Below are positions 34,347 to 43,789 of a stretch of DNA of 64,000 nt, one piece after another; the first letter of the stretch is position 1, and every line of letters begins with the position of its first letter. A program made the translations under genes and the position numbers. Under the pieces are notes generated by a model. The model did no database searches. It was not told the DNA's origin and worked only from the letters and a program-made list of their open reading frames with translations. The stretch spans positions 4,340,001 to 4,404,000 of the forward strand of contig NC_022663.1 of NCBI RefSeq assembly GCF_000157895.3, given 5' to 3'. The stretch comes from Mycobacterium kansasii ATCC 12478 (GTDB lineage Bacteria > Actinomycetota > Actinomycetes > Mycobacteriales > Mycobacteriaceae).

Positions 34347-35003
34347 TCAGATCTTGCCTACGACGAAATTGGCTGCTTGGTTGGTCAGTCCCGGCACGTA
34401 GCCGGTGTGGGCCTTCCACTGGTTGCCATCGGAGCAGATGGGGTCGCCCTCGTTGCACAGGTTGAGGATTTTGCCCTCGAAATGCGGGCTCAGGGCGTTC
34501 ATGAGCCCGCCCGCGCGGCCGGACGGGTTACCGAAGAGGGTGACCGCGGCGACGTGATCTGCCGCTTCGGCCGGTAGTGGCTGAGTGAAGCCCAAGGCGG
34601 CCAGCGGAGCGGCGGTGACGATGTCGATGACCGCCGCGCCTTGGGAGTAGCCGCCGAGCACCAGTTTGGTGTTCGGGCACGCGTTCGCCATCTGCTGCAC
34701 GTGGTCGCTGGCGTCGTTGGCACCGTCCGCGGCCGCCAGGAAGTCCTTATTGGCGGGGTAATTCACCGCGTATGCCCCGATGTTCCTGCCGGTCTGCTGG
34801 CGCAGTGAGGCGAGCATGGCGTTGCCCACCCGGCCCAGCCCGGGCGGCTCGCCGGTTCCCCGGGCGAACACCACCTCGACGTCCGGGCAGGACGCGGAAG
34901 CCCTGGGTGGCAGTGGCCAGGCAAGTGACAACGCGGCCGCCGTGAGTGCGGCGGCCGCCAGGCGGGTGATGAGTCTTGCTCTGCCCGTGGGGATAAGCCG
35001 CAT
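34347..35003 (-). CDS. cut4: Secreted cutinase-like esterase (Cut4/Rv3452-like)
   Basis: This 218-residue protein has a signal peptide (RLITRLAAAALTAAALSLAW, mature from about residue 38). The cutinase triad is seen as Ser in LVLGGYSQGAAVID, Asp in CNEGDPICSDG and His in WKAHTGYVPG, and cysteines typical of the fold are in ASCPDVEVVF and NLCNEGDPIC. Mycobacterial cutinase-like proteins act as lipases, phospholipases or esterases outside the cell. Its position beside cut3 and divergent from eccB4 matches Rv3451-Rv3452. The 262 bases between it and the NCS1 permease contain no convincing gene. Confidence 0.9.
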   Translation of the reverse strand: MRLIPTGRARLITRLAAAALTAAALSLAWPLPPRASASCPDVEVVFARGTGEPPGLGRVGNAMLASLRQQTGRNIGAYAVNYPANKDFLAAADGANDASDHVQQMANACPNTKLVLGGYSQGAAVIDIVTAAPLAALGFTQPLPAEAADHVAAVTLFGNPSGRAGGLMNALSPHFEGKILNLCNEGDPICSDGNQWKAHTGYVPGLTNQAANFVVGKI

Positions 35004-35043
35004 GACGCGATCTTACGGGCTTATTACACATGCGTTGCTGGCG

Positions 35044-35844
35044 TCAGTGAACCTGCACCATCGACCCGGGCGCTCCCACCACCGATCCGGGTACCCCGTC
35101 CGCCGGTCCGGGCGCCTGTGGAGCCGGTCCGGGCGCCTGCGGGACCGGGCCGGGCAACTGCAGTACCGGTGGCGTGGAGGCGGCCGCGAGCTTGGCCGCC
35201 ACAAAGCTCGCCGCCTGGGTGGTGTAGGTGGGGACGTAGCCGTCGGTGTGGTCGCTCCACTCGTTGCCCGGGCCCGCATGACAGATCGGGTCGCCGGGAT
35301 TGCACAGGTCGATCGCCTTGGAACCCAACAACGCACTCTGGGTCGTCAACGACCCGCCGGATCGGTCGGCCACGTTGCCGAAGACGGCGACAGCCGCGAT
35401 GTTATCGGCGTATTCGGCGGGCAGCGGACTGCCGAAACTGATGCCCGCCAGTGGAACTCCCGCCACGATGTCGATCACGTCGGCGCCCTGGGAGTAACCG
35501 CCAAGGACCAGCTTGGTGCTCGGGCATGACGTGGCCATGGATTTGATGTGTGCGATGGCGTCGTTGGCGCCGTCACCGGTATGCAGTTGAAGGCGGCTCG
35601 CGGCGTAGTTCACCGCGTACACGCCGATGTTCTTGCCGGTTTGCTGGCGCAGCGAGTCGACGAACGCTTCGCCGACCCGGCCGATGCCGGGCGGTTCGCT
35701 GGTACCGCGGGCGAAGATGACCTCCGCGTCCGGGCAGTCGGTGGCGGCGGCCGACGGGATCGCGGTCGGAACGGCGGACGGGGCGAGGACCATGCCGACG
35801 GCCGCCAAAGCGCCGGCCAGCAGGCCCATGGGGTGCGTGTTCAC
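35044..35844 (-). CDS. cut3: Secreted cutinase-like esterase (Cut3/Rv3451-like)
   Basis: This 266-residue protein has an N-terminal signal sequence (LLAGALAAVGMVLAPSAV), then CPDAEVIFARGTSEPPGIG. The catalytic Ser is in KLVLGGYSQGADVIDIV, the Asp in DLCNPGDPICHAG and the His in EWSDHTDGYVPTY. After residue 220 a Pro/Gly-rich tail has repeats such as PGPVPQAPGPAPQAPGP. It is close to Rv3451, which has a similar tail. The start GTG 35844 gives a normal signal peptide, with ATG 35829 as an alternative. The eccB4 gene is divergent, 121 bases away. Confidence 0.9.
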   Translation of the reverse strand: MNTHPMGLLAGALAAVGMVLAPSAVPTAIPSAAATDCPDAEVIFARGTSEPPGIGRVGEAFVDSLRQQTGKNIGVYAVNYAASRLQLHTGDGANDAIAHIKSMATSCPSTKLVLGGYSQGADVIDIVAGVPLAGISFGSPLPAEYADNIAAVAVFGNVADRSGGSLTTQSALLGSKAIDLCNPGDPICHAGPGNEWSDHTDGYVPTYTTQAASFVAAKLAAASTPPVLQLPGPVPQAPGPAPQAPGPADGVPGSVVGAPGSMVQVH

Positions 35845-35965
35845 GCCGAGATTTTACCCGCTACCGACCGCTACAAAACCTGCGACAAACTCTGGGCTGT
35901 GGATGAGTGACTGAAGAAGCTCCTGCTCAAGGCCTACTGTCTGGGGCATGGACGGTGGGAAGTAA

Positions 35966-37357
35966 ATGCCCGGCCAATCGAGCGCGGGGCGGCATGTCAA
36001 TGCCTACCGTTTTCTGCTCCGACGCCTGGAGTGTGTGTTGCTGCATCGGGATGGTGATCGGGCACTGCGCGCCCCCACGCTGGCGTTGGCGGTTGGCTGC
36101 GTGCTGGCGACCGTCGCGGCGGCGGCCTGCGCGATGGGCGCTGTGATGCAGCCTCAGCCGGGCCTCGGTGACGCGCACATCGTGATGGGCCGCGACACCG
36201 GGGCGCTGTACGTGCGAGTGGGCGATACCTGGCATCCGGTGCTGAACTTGGCCTCGGCGCGGTTGATCGCGGCGTCGGACGCCAATCCCCGGCGGGTCCG
36301 CGAGACCGAATTACGTCACACCAAACGCGGTCCGCTGCTGGGAATTCCGGGCGCACCACAGCTGATCGGACCGTCGCTGACCGCCGCCGAGTCGAGGTGG
36401 ACCGTCTGCGACACCGATCGGGGAGAGGCAACCACGGTGCTGGTCGGTCCTGTTGCCGAGTCGTCGGTTCGCCGGCTGGCCGCTGAGCAGACGCTCCTGG
36501 TCACCGTCGGGTCCGGCACGCCGGCATTTCTGCTTTTTGACGGACGGCGGGCCGTGGTGGATCTTGCCGATTCCGCGGTGCTGCGGGCGCTGCGGCTGGA
36601 GGGCCGGACTCCGCGCGTCGTCTCGCAGTCTTTGCTCAGCGCCGTGCCGGAGGTCCCGTCGATCACCGCTCCGCCGATCAGCCACGCGGGTGAGCGGGGC
36701 ATTGCCGGATTCTCCGTCGGCACTGTGCTGAGCATCACACGCGATGGCGGCGAAGAGTTCTACGTGGTGCTGAAAACGGGTGTCCAACGGGTCGGCCGGG
36801 TCGCCGCGGACCTGCTGCGGTTCAGCGACTCGCACGGCAACGTCCACGTCGTCGCCGTGGCACCCGATGTAATCCGCTCTGCCAAGGTCGCAGACATCCT
36901 GCCCCTGTCCACGTTTCCCGATGAGGTGGGAACGCCTCGTGACGACCGCGACACCACGTTGTGCGTGACGTGGCTGCCCGCGCAGTCGGGTCGACCCGAC
37001 CTCGCGTTCCTGACCGGCAGCGGCCTACCGTTGCCCGCCGCGGCGGCCCCGGTAACGCTGGCGCAGGCCGATGGTCGCGGGCCCGCACTGGACGCGGTGT
37101 ACCTGCCGGCGGGTCGCAGCGCCTACGCGGCTGCGCGCAGCTTGTCCGGCGCGGACGCCCGGACGGTTTGGCGCTACCTCGTCACCGACACGGGTGTGCG
37201 GTTCGCGATCCGCGACGACGAGGCTGCACGTCACCTCGGGCTGCCGGCGCCGGTCCCGGCGCCGTGGCCGATATTGGCGGCCCTGCCGCAGGGGCCCGAA
37301 CTCGGCAGGCAGCAGGCGTCAATCCCCCACGACACTGTCGCGGCCGGACGGTCCTAG
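35966..37357 (+). CDS. eccB4: ESX-4 secretion system protein EccB4
   Basis: This 463-residue core component of the ESX-4 type VII secretion complex has an N-terminal amphipathic part (NAYRFLLRRLECVLLH), one membrane helix at about residues 34-58 and a large periplasmic domain. The wording GALYVRVGDTWHPVLNLASA, TKRGPLLGIPGAPQLIGP and VAADLLRFSDSHGNV is that of EccB proteins; M. tuberculosis EccB4 (Rv3450c) is 470 residues. EccB forms the periplasmic ring of the pore complex. Its 3' end overlaps that of the convergent mycP4 gene by 39 bases. Confidence 0.95.
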   Translation: MPGQSSAGRHVNAYRFLLRRLECVLLHRDGDRALRAPTLALAVGCVLATVAAAACAMGAVMQPQPGLGDAHIVMGRDTGALYVRVGDTWHPVLNLASARLIAASDANPRRVRETELRHTKRGPLLGIPGAPQLIGPSLTAAESRWTVCDTDRGEATTVLVGPVAESSVRRLAAEQTLLVTVGSGTPAFLLFDGRRAVVDLADSAVLRALRLEGRTPRVVSQSLLSAVPEVPSITAPPISHAGERGIAGFSVGTVLSITRDGGEEFYVVLKTGVQRVGRVAADLLRFSDSHGNVHVVAVAPDVIRSAKVADILPLSTFPDEVGTPRDDRDTTLCVTWLPAQSGRPDLAFLTGSGLPLPAAAAPVTLAQADGRGPALDAVYLPAGRSAYAAARSLSGADARTVWRYLVTDTGVRFAIRDDEAARHLGLPAPVPAPWPILAALPQGPELGRQQASIPHDTVAAGRS

Positions 37358-38689
37358 CCGGGGTTTGGTGGCTCCGAACGAGGCCAGAACCGCCACGAGC
37401 ACCACCAGGCCGATGGCCGTCCCGCCCAGAGCCGCGTCACGGCTGTGGTGATCGGCAGGCACCGGCATCGTCGGGGCGGTGATCGGCGCGGCTGCGGCGT
37501 CGGGCTTGGCCGCGGGCGCCGGCGGCGGGGAATCCGTGCTCAGCGCGGCCAGCGCGTCGATGGTGCCGTTGCCGACCAGGGGATTCCATCCGGCCGGGGG
37601 GTGATGGGCGGTCGAGGTGATCCGCTGCATCACCTGGCGGGCGGTCAATGCCGGAAATCGGGCGCGAATCAAGGCGGCCAGCCCGCTGACGACGGGCGCG
37701 GCAAAACCGGTGCCGGACAGCGGCACCGAGCCATGTTGTCCGTCAAGGGCATTCACCACCCCGTCACCAACGGGGCTCAGCGAGGTCACTTCCTCGCCGG
37801 TGGCGGCGACGTCGACCCATGGCCCGGCAAGAGTGAACGACGACGGTGCGCCGGCCGGGTTCACCGACCCGACGGTCAGTACGTAGTCGTCATACCAGGC
37901 CGGACTGACCACGACCGTAACGGTGTCCCGGGAGACGTCGGGCCGCTGGCCCGGACATTGTGCGCCGCTGTCGGTGTTGCCGGCCGGGGCCACGACGACG
38001 GCATTCTTGACATCGACCGCATACGCCAGTGCGGCGCCCAGAGCGCGGTCGTCGAGCAATGGTGCGGCCGGGACACACGCCACCGACGAGATGTTGATCA
38101 CCGACGCGCCGAGATCGGCTGCGGTACGGACGGCTTGCGCCATCGTGCCGACGTCACCGACCCCGGTGCCGGAGCGGTCGGCGACGGGAGCGAACTTGGC
38201 GCTGGACTGCCGGATGCTGATCACGGTGGCCTCGGGTGCTACCCCGCTGAACCCCTCCGCGCTGGAATCTGCTGCGCCGGCGATGATCCCGGCGACGAGG
38301 GTGCCGTGTGCGTCACAATCCCGGGTGCCGTCGCCGGTGGAGACGTAGTCGCCGCCGCCGACGAGGTGCGGCAGTCGTCGGTGCCGGGCCACGCCGGTGT
38401 CGATGACGGCGACCCGCTGGCCGGCCCCCCGGGTGAGCTGCCAGAGCTGAGGCAACTCGAGATCCGCGAGTTGTGCGGCGGCGCCGTCGCGGCCGGGTAC
38501 CGCTGTGGCCCCGGTGCAGACCTCACGTTGCACCGTGGGTCGTGGCGGGGCCGGTGATGTGGCTGCGGGCAGCCATTTTTCGTCCACTCGCGGTGGCGAC
38601 ACCGCGTGCGCCGGCGGCGTCATCCACAGCGGCGCCATGGTCAGCGCTGCCACCAGCAGATGGGCGAGGCGCACCGTCGCGGTGTTCAT
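37319..38689 (-). CDS. mycP4: ESX-4 mycosin MycP4, catalytic Ser replaced by Gly
   Basis: This 456-residue membrane-anchored subtilisin-like protein is the MycP4 (Rv3449) counterpart: signal peptide at the N-terminus, C-terminal helix (GGTAIGLVVLVAVLASF) and short cytoplasmic tail. Asp97 (VAVIDTGVARH), His128 (DCDAHGTLVAGI) and the oxyanion Asn238 (APAGNTD) are present. The nucleophile motif, GTSxAAP in active mycosins, reads LSGTGFAAPVVSG with Gly328 at codon 37706-37708 (GGT; one A-to-G change from AGT). It is thus predicted to lack protease activity while keeping the fold. Mycosins also stabilise the ESX membrane complex independently of proteolysis. Its start overlaps the eccD4 stop. Confidence 0.93.
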   Translation of the reverse strand: MNTATVRLAHLLVAALTMAPLWMTPPAHAVSPPRVDEKWLPAATSPAPPRPTVQREVCTGATAVPGRDGAAAQLADLELPQLWQLTRGAGQRVAVIDTGVARHRRLPHLVGGGDYVSTGDGTRDCDAHGTLVAGIIAGAADSSAEGFSGVAPEATVISIRQSSAKFAPVADRSGTGVGDVGTMAQAVRTAADLGASVINISSVACVPAAPLLDDRALGAALAYAVDVKNAVVVAPAGNTDSGAQCPGQRPDVSRDTVTVVVSPAWYDDYVLTVGSVNPAGAPSSFTLAGPWVDVAATGEEVTSLSPVGDGVVNALDGQHGSVPLSGTGFAAPVVSGLAALIRARFPALTARQVMQRITSTAHHPPAGWNPLVGNGTIDALAALSTDSPPPAPAAKPDAAAAPITAPTMPVPADHHSRDAALGGTAIGLVVLVAVLASFGATKPRLGPSGRDSVVGD

Positions 38690-40056
38690 ATCAGCTCGAG
38701 GCCCCGAACGGCGCCGAAGACCCCACACGTCCAGCAGACCAGCGGCGCCACGGCGACCCATGCCGCCAACTCCAGCGCCTCGACGCCTCGCCGGGCGACG
38801 GGCGAGAGCGAGATCGCGGGAGCAACGAAGCCCGGAAACATCGCCGCCGCAGCCAGTATCGCCGTCAGCGCGGCGACCCAGACCCCGTGCTGCATCCAGT
38901 TCGCCGCTGCGATGAGAAACGCTGTTGTGCCAGTGACGATTCCGCTGATGACGAGCAGCAGCCACCGTGTCCGGTGGCGGTGTGCGCGGGCCCGCAGCAG
39001 CAACAGCGCGGCGGTGGTCGCGGCCAGGGGGACGGCGCGCTGCGTGGTCAGCGCGGCGACGAGTACCCCGATGGCGGCACAGCCGGAGAAGGTGGCCAGC
39101 AGGCTGGTCAGCCAGTTGTCGGCGCGCATCGACTTGGTGGCCAATACCTCGGCCGGCGGCAGTTCGTCGCCGTCATCGTGGTCAGGCGCCGGTGGCAGCC
39201 GCGGCGACAAGCCCGCCAACGCAATGGACATCCGCCCGCACACTTCCAGCAGACCCAACGATGCCAGCGCGGTCGACGAAGCGATGACGTACCGCGGTGC
39301 CGCGCTCAACACCCCGGCCAGCGCGGCGACCGCGATGACGGTCGCGCATCCGGCTACAGCGGTCAAAGTGACCACACCACAGCCGGTTACGCGGATGGCC
39401 AGCGTCGCTGCGACGGCTGCCCCCGTGGCGGCGAGCATGGCGTGCGGCATACCCGGGGCACCGGGCACCGCCAGCAGACCGGCAACCGCGACGAAGACCG
39501 TGGCGATCACGCTCAACGTGAGTGCGGCGATCGGGTCGCGGTGGATCCGGTGTGCAATGCCCGCAAGCAGCAGAGCGATCACGCCGGCTGCCGCCGCGAC
39601 ACCCGCCGTCGCGCCGTGTTGAACGCCGGCGCGCAACGCATCCAGAATTAGCACCCCGGACCCGGCACCGGTCACCACGCCGGCGGCCATCGAACCGGTG
39701 AGCCGAGCTGCGCGGCGACAAGGACGGTGGGCCGCGGAGCCCAGCACGGCCGACACCGCCTCGGCCAGGTCGTCGTGGCGTTGGACGGGCGGCTCGGGAA
39801 CGGACCGGCTGAGCACCAGCACGGCACCGTCGCGGATATCGCTTTCCGCCAGTGTCGTCGCCGATGCGAGTCTGTCCCCGCCCGGCGTGCACAGGTGGTA
39901 GCCCGTCGCGGTGTCCCGCGGGATGCGATCGCCCAGGATGTCGATGATCGGCGGAATCAACGCCGCGACCGGAAGCGCTGCGGGCAGTGACAGGTCGACG
40001 ACCGTGGTGCCGGCATGAACCGCGACGCGGCGCAGTCCCGGATCGGCTGCAGACAA
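38686..40056 (-). CDS. eccD4: ESX-4 secretion system protein EccD4
   Basis: This 456-residue protein has an N-terminal ubiquitin-like domain (RRVAVHAGTTVVDLSLPAAL to RDGAVLVLSRS, about residues 1-85) and then about eleven membrane helices, the arrangement of the EccD pore component. The TTG at 40056 is taken as start because the sequence SAADPGLRRVAVHAG lines up with SDPGLRRVTVHAG at the M. tuberculosis N-terminus. Two EccD copies per protomer line the inner-membrane cavity of the ESX complex. mycP4 starts within its stop codon (ATGA), and eccC4 is divergent. Confidence 0.94.
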   Translation of the reverse strand: MSAADPGLRRVAVHAGTTVVDLSLPAALPVAALIPPIIDILGDRIPRDTATGYHLCTPGGDRLASATTLAESDIRDGAVLVLSRSVPEPPVQRHDDLAEAVSAVLGSAAHRPCRRAARLTGSMAAGVVTGAGSGVLILDALRAGVQHGATAGVAAAAGVIALLLAGIAHRIHRDPIAALTLSVIATVFVAVAGLLAVPGAPGMPHAMLAATGAAVAATLAIRVTGCGVVTLTAVAGCATVIAVAALAGVLSAAPRYVIASSTALASLGLLEVCGRMSIALAGLSPRLPPAPDHDDGDELPPAEVLATKSMRADNWLTSLLATFSGCAAIGVLVAALTTQRAVPLAATTAALLLLRARAHRHRTRWLLLVISGIVTGTTAFLIAAANWMQHGVWVAALTAILAAAAMFPGFVAPAISLSPVARRGVEALELAAWVAVAPLVCWTCGVFGAVRGLELI

Positions 40057-40171
40057 CGGAGCTCCCCTCAGATTCGGTCCAGCGGACTTTAACCGGATTC
40101 CGCCGGAGTCGTTTCCGGCTGTGCACAGGTGACTTGCGGCCGGTCGCGGTGCTGCCTAGCGTCGTCGCACT

Positions 40172-43100
40172 GTGTCAACCGAAGTGGTGGTCGCCGCGCC
40201 ACCGGAGGTGCCGCCATCCGCATCACCGGGTCTGCTGGTACGCGTTGCGCCGCTTGCGATATCGGTGGTGATGCTCGGCATTACGGCAGCAGCCTTCCTT
40301 TCGGGATCGCCGGCAACCCGCAGCCCGGTGTTTCTGGCGTTCCCGGCGATGACGGTGGCGTCGCTGGTCGTCACCGCGGTAACCGGCCTCGGTCGCGGCC
40401 GCGATGGCAGCCTGGACGGCGAGCGCCTGGACTACCTCCGATACCTAACCGGCCTGCGCGCAACGGTCACCGAAATCGCTGTGGCACAGCATTACTCACT
40501 GAACTGGCAGCATCCCGAGCCCGAGTGGCTGTTCACCCTGGTCGGTGGACCGCGGATGTGGGAGCGCCGCCAGGCCGATCCCGACTTCTGCCGCGTACGT
40601 ATCGGCCGTGGAACCCGGCCGCTGGCAACCCGTTTGGTGGCTTCGCAGCTGCCGGCCGGGCAGCGAGCCGACATGGTCACCGTGACCGCGCTGCGCCGTT
40701 TCCTACGCGCGCATTCGGCGATTACCGAGGCACCCCTGGCGATCTCGTTACGCGATGCCGTCACCATCGAGGGCGACGCGGTCCTGGTACGCGGGCTGAT
40801 CCGCGCGATGGTCTGTCAACTCGCGGTGCTGCACCCGCCGGATCAGCTGCTGATAGCAGCGGTGGCCAGCGACCTGAATCGGGGACACTGGGACTGGCTG
40901 AAGTGGTTGCCGCACAACCAACACCAACGTTGTGTCGACGCGCTGGGCTCGGCTCGGATGGTGTATGCCACTTGGGCGGCTGCACACGCCTCGCTCGGCG
41001 GTGCAGCGCTGCCGACCGTGGTGATCGTCGACACCGACGAACCCGCCGGCGCCTTCCCCCCCGGCTCGATGATCCTCGCGGTCGGCCGCTGCGGTAACGG
41101 TTCGGCCATGGTGATCCGGCATGGCGGCGAGGCCGAGACACCGGCACGCGCGGACCGGCTGGAACCCGTCGACGCGCTGGTATGCGCGCGCCTGCTGGCG
41201 GCGTACGGGGCCGGCGACGGAACTGACCGCAGTACCGTCGGCTCAGAATGGGCCAACCTGCTCGGCATCGGTGAGGTCGATGCCTTTGACCCGGCCGCCC
41301 GGTGGCGCAACCAGAACGCCCGAGACCGGCTCCGTGCTCCGATCGGTATCGCGGTCGACGGTACCCCGGTCGAACTGGACATCAAGGAACCCGCCGAAAG
41401 AGGTATGGGACCGCACGGCCTGTGTGTCGGCGCCACCGGGTCGGGAAAGTCGGAACTGTTGCGCACCGTCGCACTGGGCATGATGGCACGCAATGGTCCC
41501 GAGGTGCTCAACCTGCTGCTGATCGATTTCAAAGGTGGCGCAACGTTTCTCGACCTGGCCCAGGCACCGCATGTGGCCGCGGTCATTACCAATCTGGCCG
41601 ACGAGGCGCCGCTGGTCGCCCGGATGCAAGAGGCCCTGGCCGGCGAGATGAACCGTCGGCAACAGTTGCTGCGGACGGCCGGCAACTTTGTCAGCGTGGC
41701 CGCCTACGAGAACGCGCGCCACGGTGGCGCTCGACTGTCCGCCCTGCCGACGCTGTTCATCATCGTCGACGAGTTCTCCGAGCTGCTGAGCCAGCACCCC
41801 GATTTCGCCGAGGTATTCGTCGCGATCGGCCGGCTCGGACGCTCGCTGGGGATGCATCTGCTGCTCGCCAGTCAGCGGCTCGACGAGAGCAGGTTGCGTG
41901 GGCTGGAAGCCCACCTGTCCTACCGGGTATGCCTGAAGACGTTGTCCCCCAGCGACTCACGGGCCGTGTTGGGAACTCTCGACGCCTACGAGTTGCCCAA
42001 CACGCCGGGCGCCGGCTGGCTGCGCACGGCCACCGGGGAGCTGACCCACTTCCAGACCGCGTTCGTTTCGGCACCGCTGCCGCCGCCCGGGGCTGCGGCT
42101 CGATCGGCCCCGCCGCAGGAGGTGCGGCTGTTCACGTCGCAGCATGCCGGGGCGGTCACGGGCGCCACCGAGGCGAGTGCCGAGCCCGCGCGCAGCGTGT
42201 TTCATGCCGTGTTGGACCGATTGGCCGGTCACGGTCCACCCGCACACCAAGTCTGGTTGCCGCCGCTGCGGGAGGCGCCGCCGCTGGGTGCCCTGTTGGC
42301 CGACGATGCGCGGCGCGAGCTGATGGTGCCGATCGGGGTCGTGGACCGGCCGTTTCACCAGTCCCGCGCGCCGCTGACTGTCGACTTGTCCGCGGCCGCA
42401 GGGCATGTCGCGGTCGTGGGCGCGACCCGATCGGGCAAGTCGACCGCCTTGTGCACACTGATCACCGCATTGGCGGCCACCCACGATGCGGGCCGCGTCC
42501 AGTTCTATTGCCTGGACTTCGGCGGCGGGGTCCTGGCCACGATCCGCGACCTACCGCATGTGGGGGCGGTTGCCGGACGGTCGGAGCCGGAGTTGGTCCG
42601 GCGCATGGTCGCCGAGCTGGAGTCGGTGCTGCGGTCGCGCGAGTCATCGGCATGCGAGCAAGACGGGAGCTGCGACCGGCCCGCCGACGTGTTCCTGGTG
42701 GTCGACGGCTGGGCAACGGTGCGCCATGAATTCGGCGAACTGGAGGAGCCGATCACCGCGCTGGCGGCGCACGGCCTTTCATTCGGGATTCACGTGATGG
42801 TGTCGGCGTCGCGATGGGCGGAGATCCGGCCGTCGCTGAAGGATCAAATCGGCACCCGGGTCGAGCTGCGTCTCGGCGACCCCGCCGATTCCGAAGTGGA
42901 CCGCAGGCAGGCGCAGCAGGTGCCCCGCGACCGGCCGGGACGCGGCCTTGCGCCCGACGGTTCGCACATGTTGGTAGCCCCGCCGGGGCGGAACGGAGTC
43001 GATATGTGTCGCCACCGCGGCGACGCGGTAGCGCCGCCGATACCGTTGTTGCCCGCGCGGGTGGACTACGACACCGGCCAGTGCCTCGCGGCCGGCCAGC

Positions 43101-43789
43101 GCATCCTGCTCGGTCTCGAGGAGCGCGAACTGCAGCCCGCCGCAATCGATTTCGAACATCAATCCCATCTGGTGATTTTCGGCGACAACGAGTGCGGGAA
43201 GTCGGCCACGCTCCGCCTGCTGTGCCGGGAGATCGTCCGGGCCAGAACGCCTGCTCAGGCCCGACTTTTCATCGTCGACTACCGGCGCGCCCTGCTCGGT
43301 GTTGTCGAGTCACAACACCTCGGGGGGTATGCCATGTCGGTGCGGGCATTGGATGCAATGCTGCCGGGCGTGGTATCGCTGCTACAGCAACGAATGCCGC
43401 CCGCCGAGGTGAGCCAGACGCAGTTGCGTAACAGGTCCTGGTGGGCCGGACCCGACATCTATCTGGTGGTCGACGACTACGACCTGGTCACCACAACCGC
43501 GGGTAACCCACTGCTGGCTGTGGTCGAATACCTGCCGTATGCAACGGATCTCGGACTGCACCTGGTGATTGCGCGGCGCAGCGGCGGAGCCGCACGAGCC
43601 ATGTTCGAGCCACTGCTGGCGGGTCTGCGTGACTTCGGCTGCATGGCGCTGATGATGAGCGGACGTCCGGAGGAAGGCGCGTTGTTCGGCACGAGCCGCC
43701 CGGGCCCGTTGCCCGCGGGCCGCGGTGTCCTGATAGGCCGAACCGGTGACGAGCGACGGGTCCAGGTGGCGTGGAGTCCGGCGCCATGA
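40172..43789 (+). CDS. eccC4: ESX-4 secretion ATPase EccC4
   Basis: This 1205-residue FtsK/SpoIIIE-type motor powers ESX-4 export. Two membrane helices lie near residues 23-70. Three ATPase domains follow, with Walker A motifs GATGSGKSELLRT (Lys near 426), GATRSGKSTALCT (near 760) and GDNECGKSATLRL (near 1013), and Walker B-like strands FIIVDEFSEL, VFLVVDGWATV and IYLVVDDYDLV. Only the first has the full DE pair, which fits the known pattern that domain 1 does most hydrolysis. A single chain, as in other ESX-4 systems. GTG 40172 is the start, and the stop overlaps the next ATG. Confidence 0.96.
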   Translation: MSTEVVVAAPPEVPPSASPGLLVRVAPLAISVVMLGITAAAFLSGSPATRSPVFLAFPAMTVASLVVTAVTGLGRGRDGSLDGERLDYLRYLTGLRATVTEIAVAQHYSLNWQHPEPEWLFTLVGGPRMWERRQADPDFCRVRIGRGTRPLATRLVASQLPAGQRADMVTVTALRRFLRAHSAITEAPLAISLRDAVTIEGDAVLVRGLIRAMVCQLAVLHPPDQLLIAAVASDLNRGHWDWLKWLPHNQHQRCVDALGSARMVYATWAAAHASLGGAALPTVVIVDTDEPAGAFPPGSMILAVGRCGNGSAMVIRHGGEAETPARADRLEPVDALVCARLLAAYGAGDGTDRSTVGSEWANLLGIGEVDAFDPAARWRNQNARDRLRAPIGIAVDGTPVELDIKEPAERGMGPHGLCVGATGSGKSELLRTVALGMMARNGPEVLNLLLIDFKGGATFLDLAQAPHVAAVITNLADEAPLVARMQEALAGEMNRRQQLLRTAGNFVSVAAYENARHGGARLSALPTLFIIVDEFSELLSQHPDFAEVFVAIGRLGRSLGMHLLLASQRLDESRLRGLEAHLSYRVCLKTLSPSDSRAVLGTLDAYELPNTPGAGWLRTATGELTHFQTAFVSAPLPPPGAAARSAPPQEVRLFTSQHAGAVTGATEASAEPARSVFHAVLDRLAGHGPPAHQVWLPPLREAPPLGALLADDARRELMVPIGVVDRPFHQSRAPLTVDLSAAAGHVAVVGATRSGKSTALCTLITALAATHDAGRVQFYCLDFGGGVLATIRDLPHVGAVAGRSEPELVRRMVAELESVLRSRESSACEQDGSCDRPADVFLVVDGWATVRHEFGELEEPITALAAHGLSFGIHVMVSASRWAEIRPSLKDQIGTRVELRLGDPADSEVDRRQAQQVPRDRPGRGLAPDGSHMLVAPPGRNGVDMCRHRGDAVAPPIPLLPARVDYDTGQCLAAGQRILLGLEERELQPAAIDFEHQSHLVIFGDNECGKSATLRLLCREIVRARTPAQARLFIVDYRRALLGVVESQHLGGYAMSVRALDAMLPGVVSLLQQRMPPAEVSQTQLRNRSWWAGPDIYLVVDDYDLVTTTAGNPLLAVVEYLPYATDLGLHLVIARRSGGAARAMFEPLLAGLRDFGCMALMMSGRPEEGALFGTSRPGPLPAGRGVLIGRTGDERRVQVAWSPAP

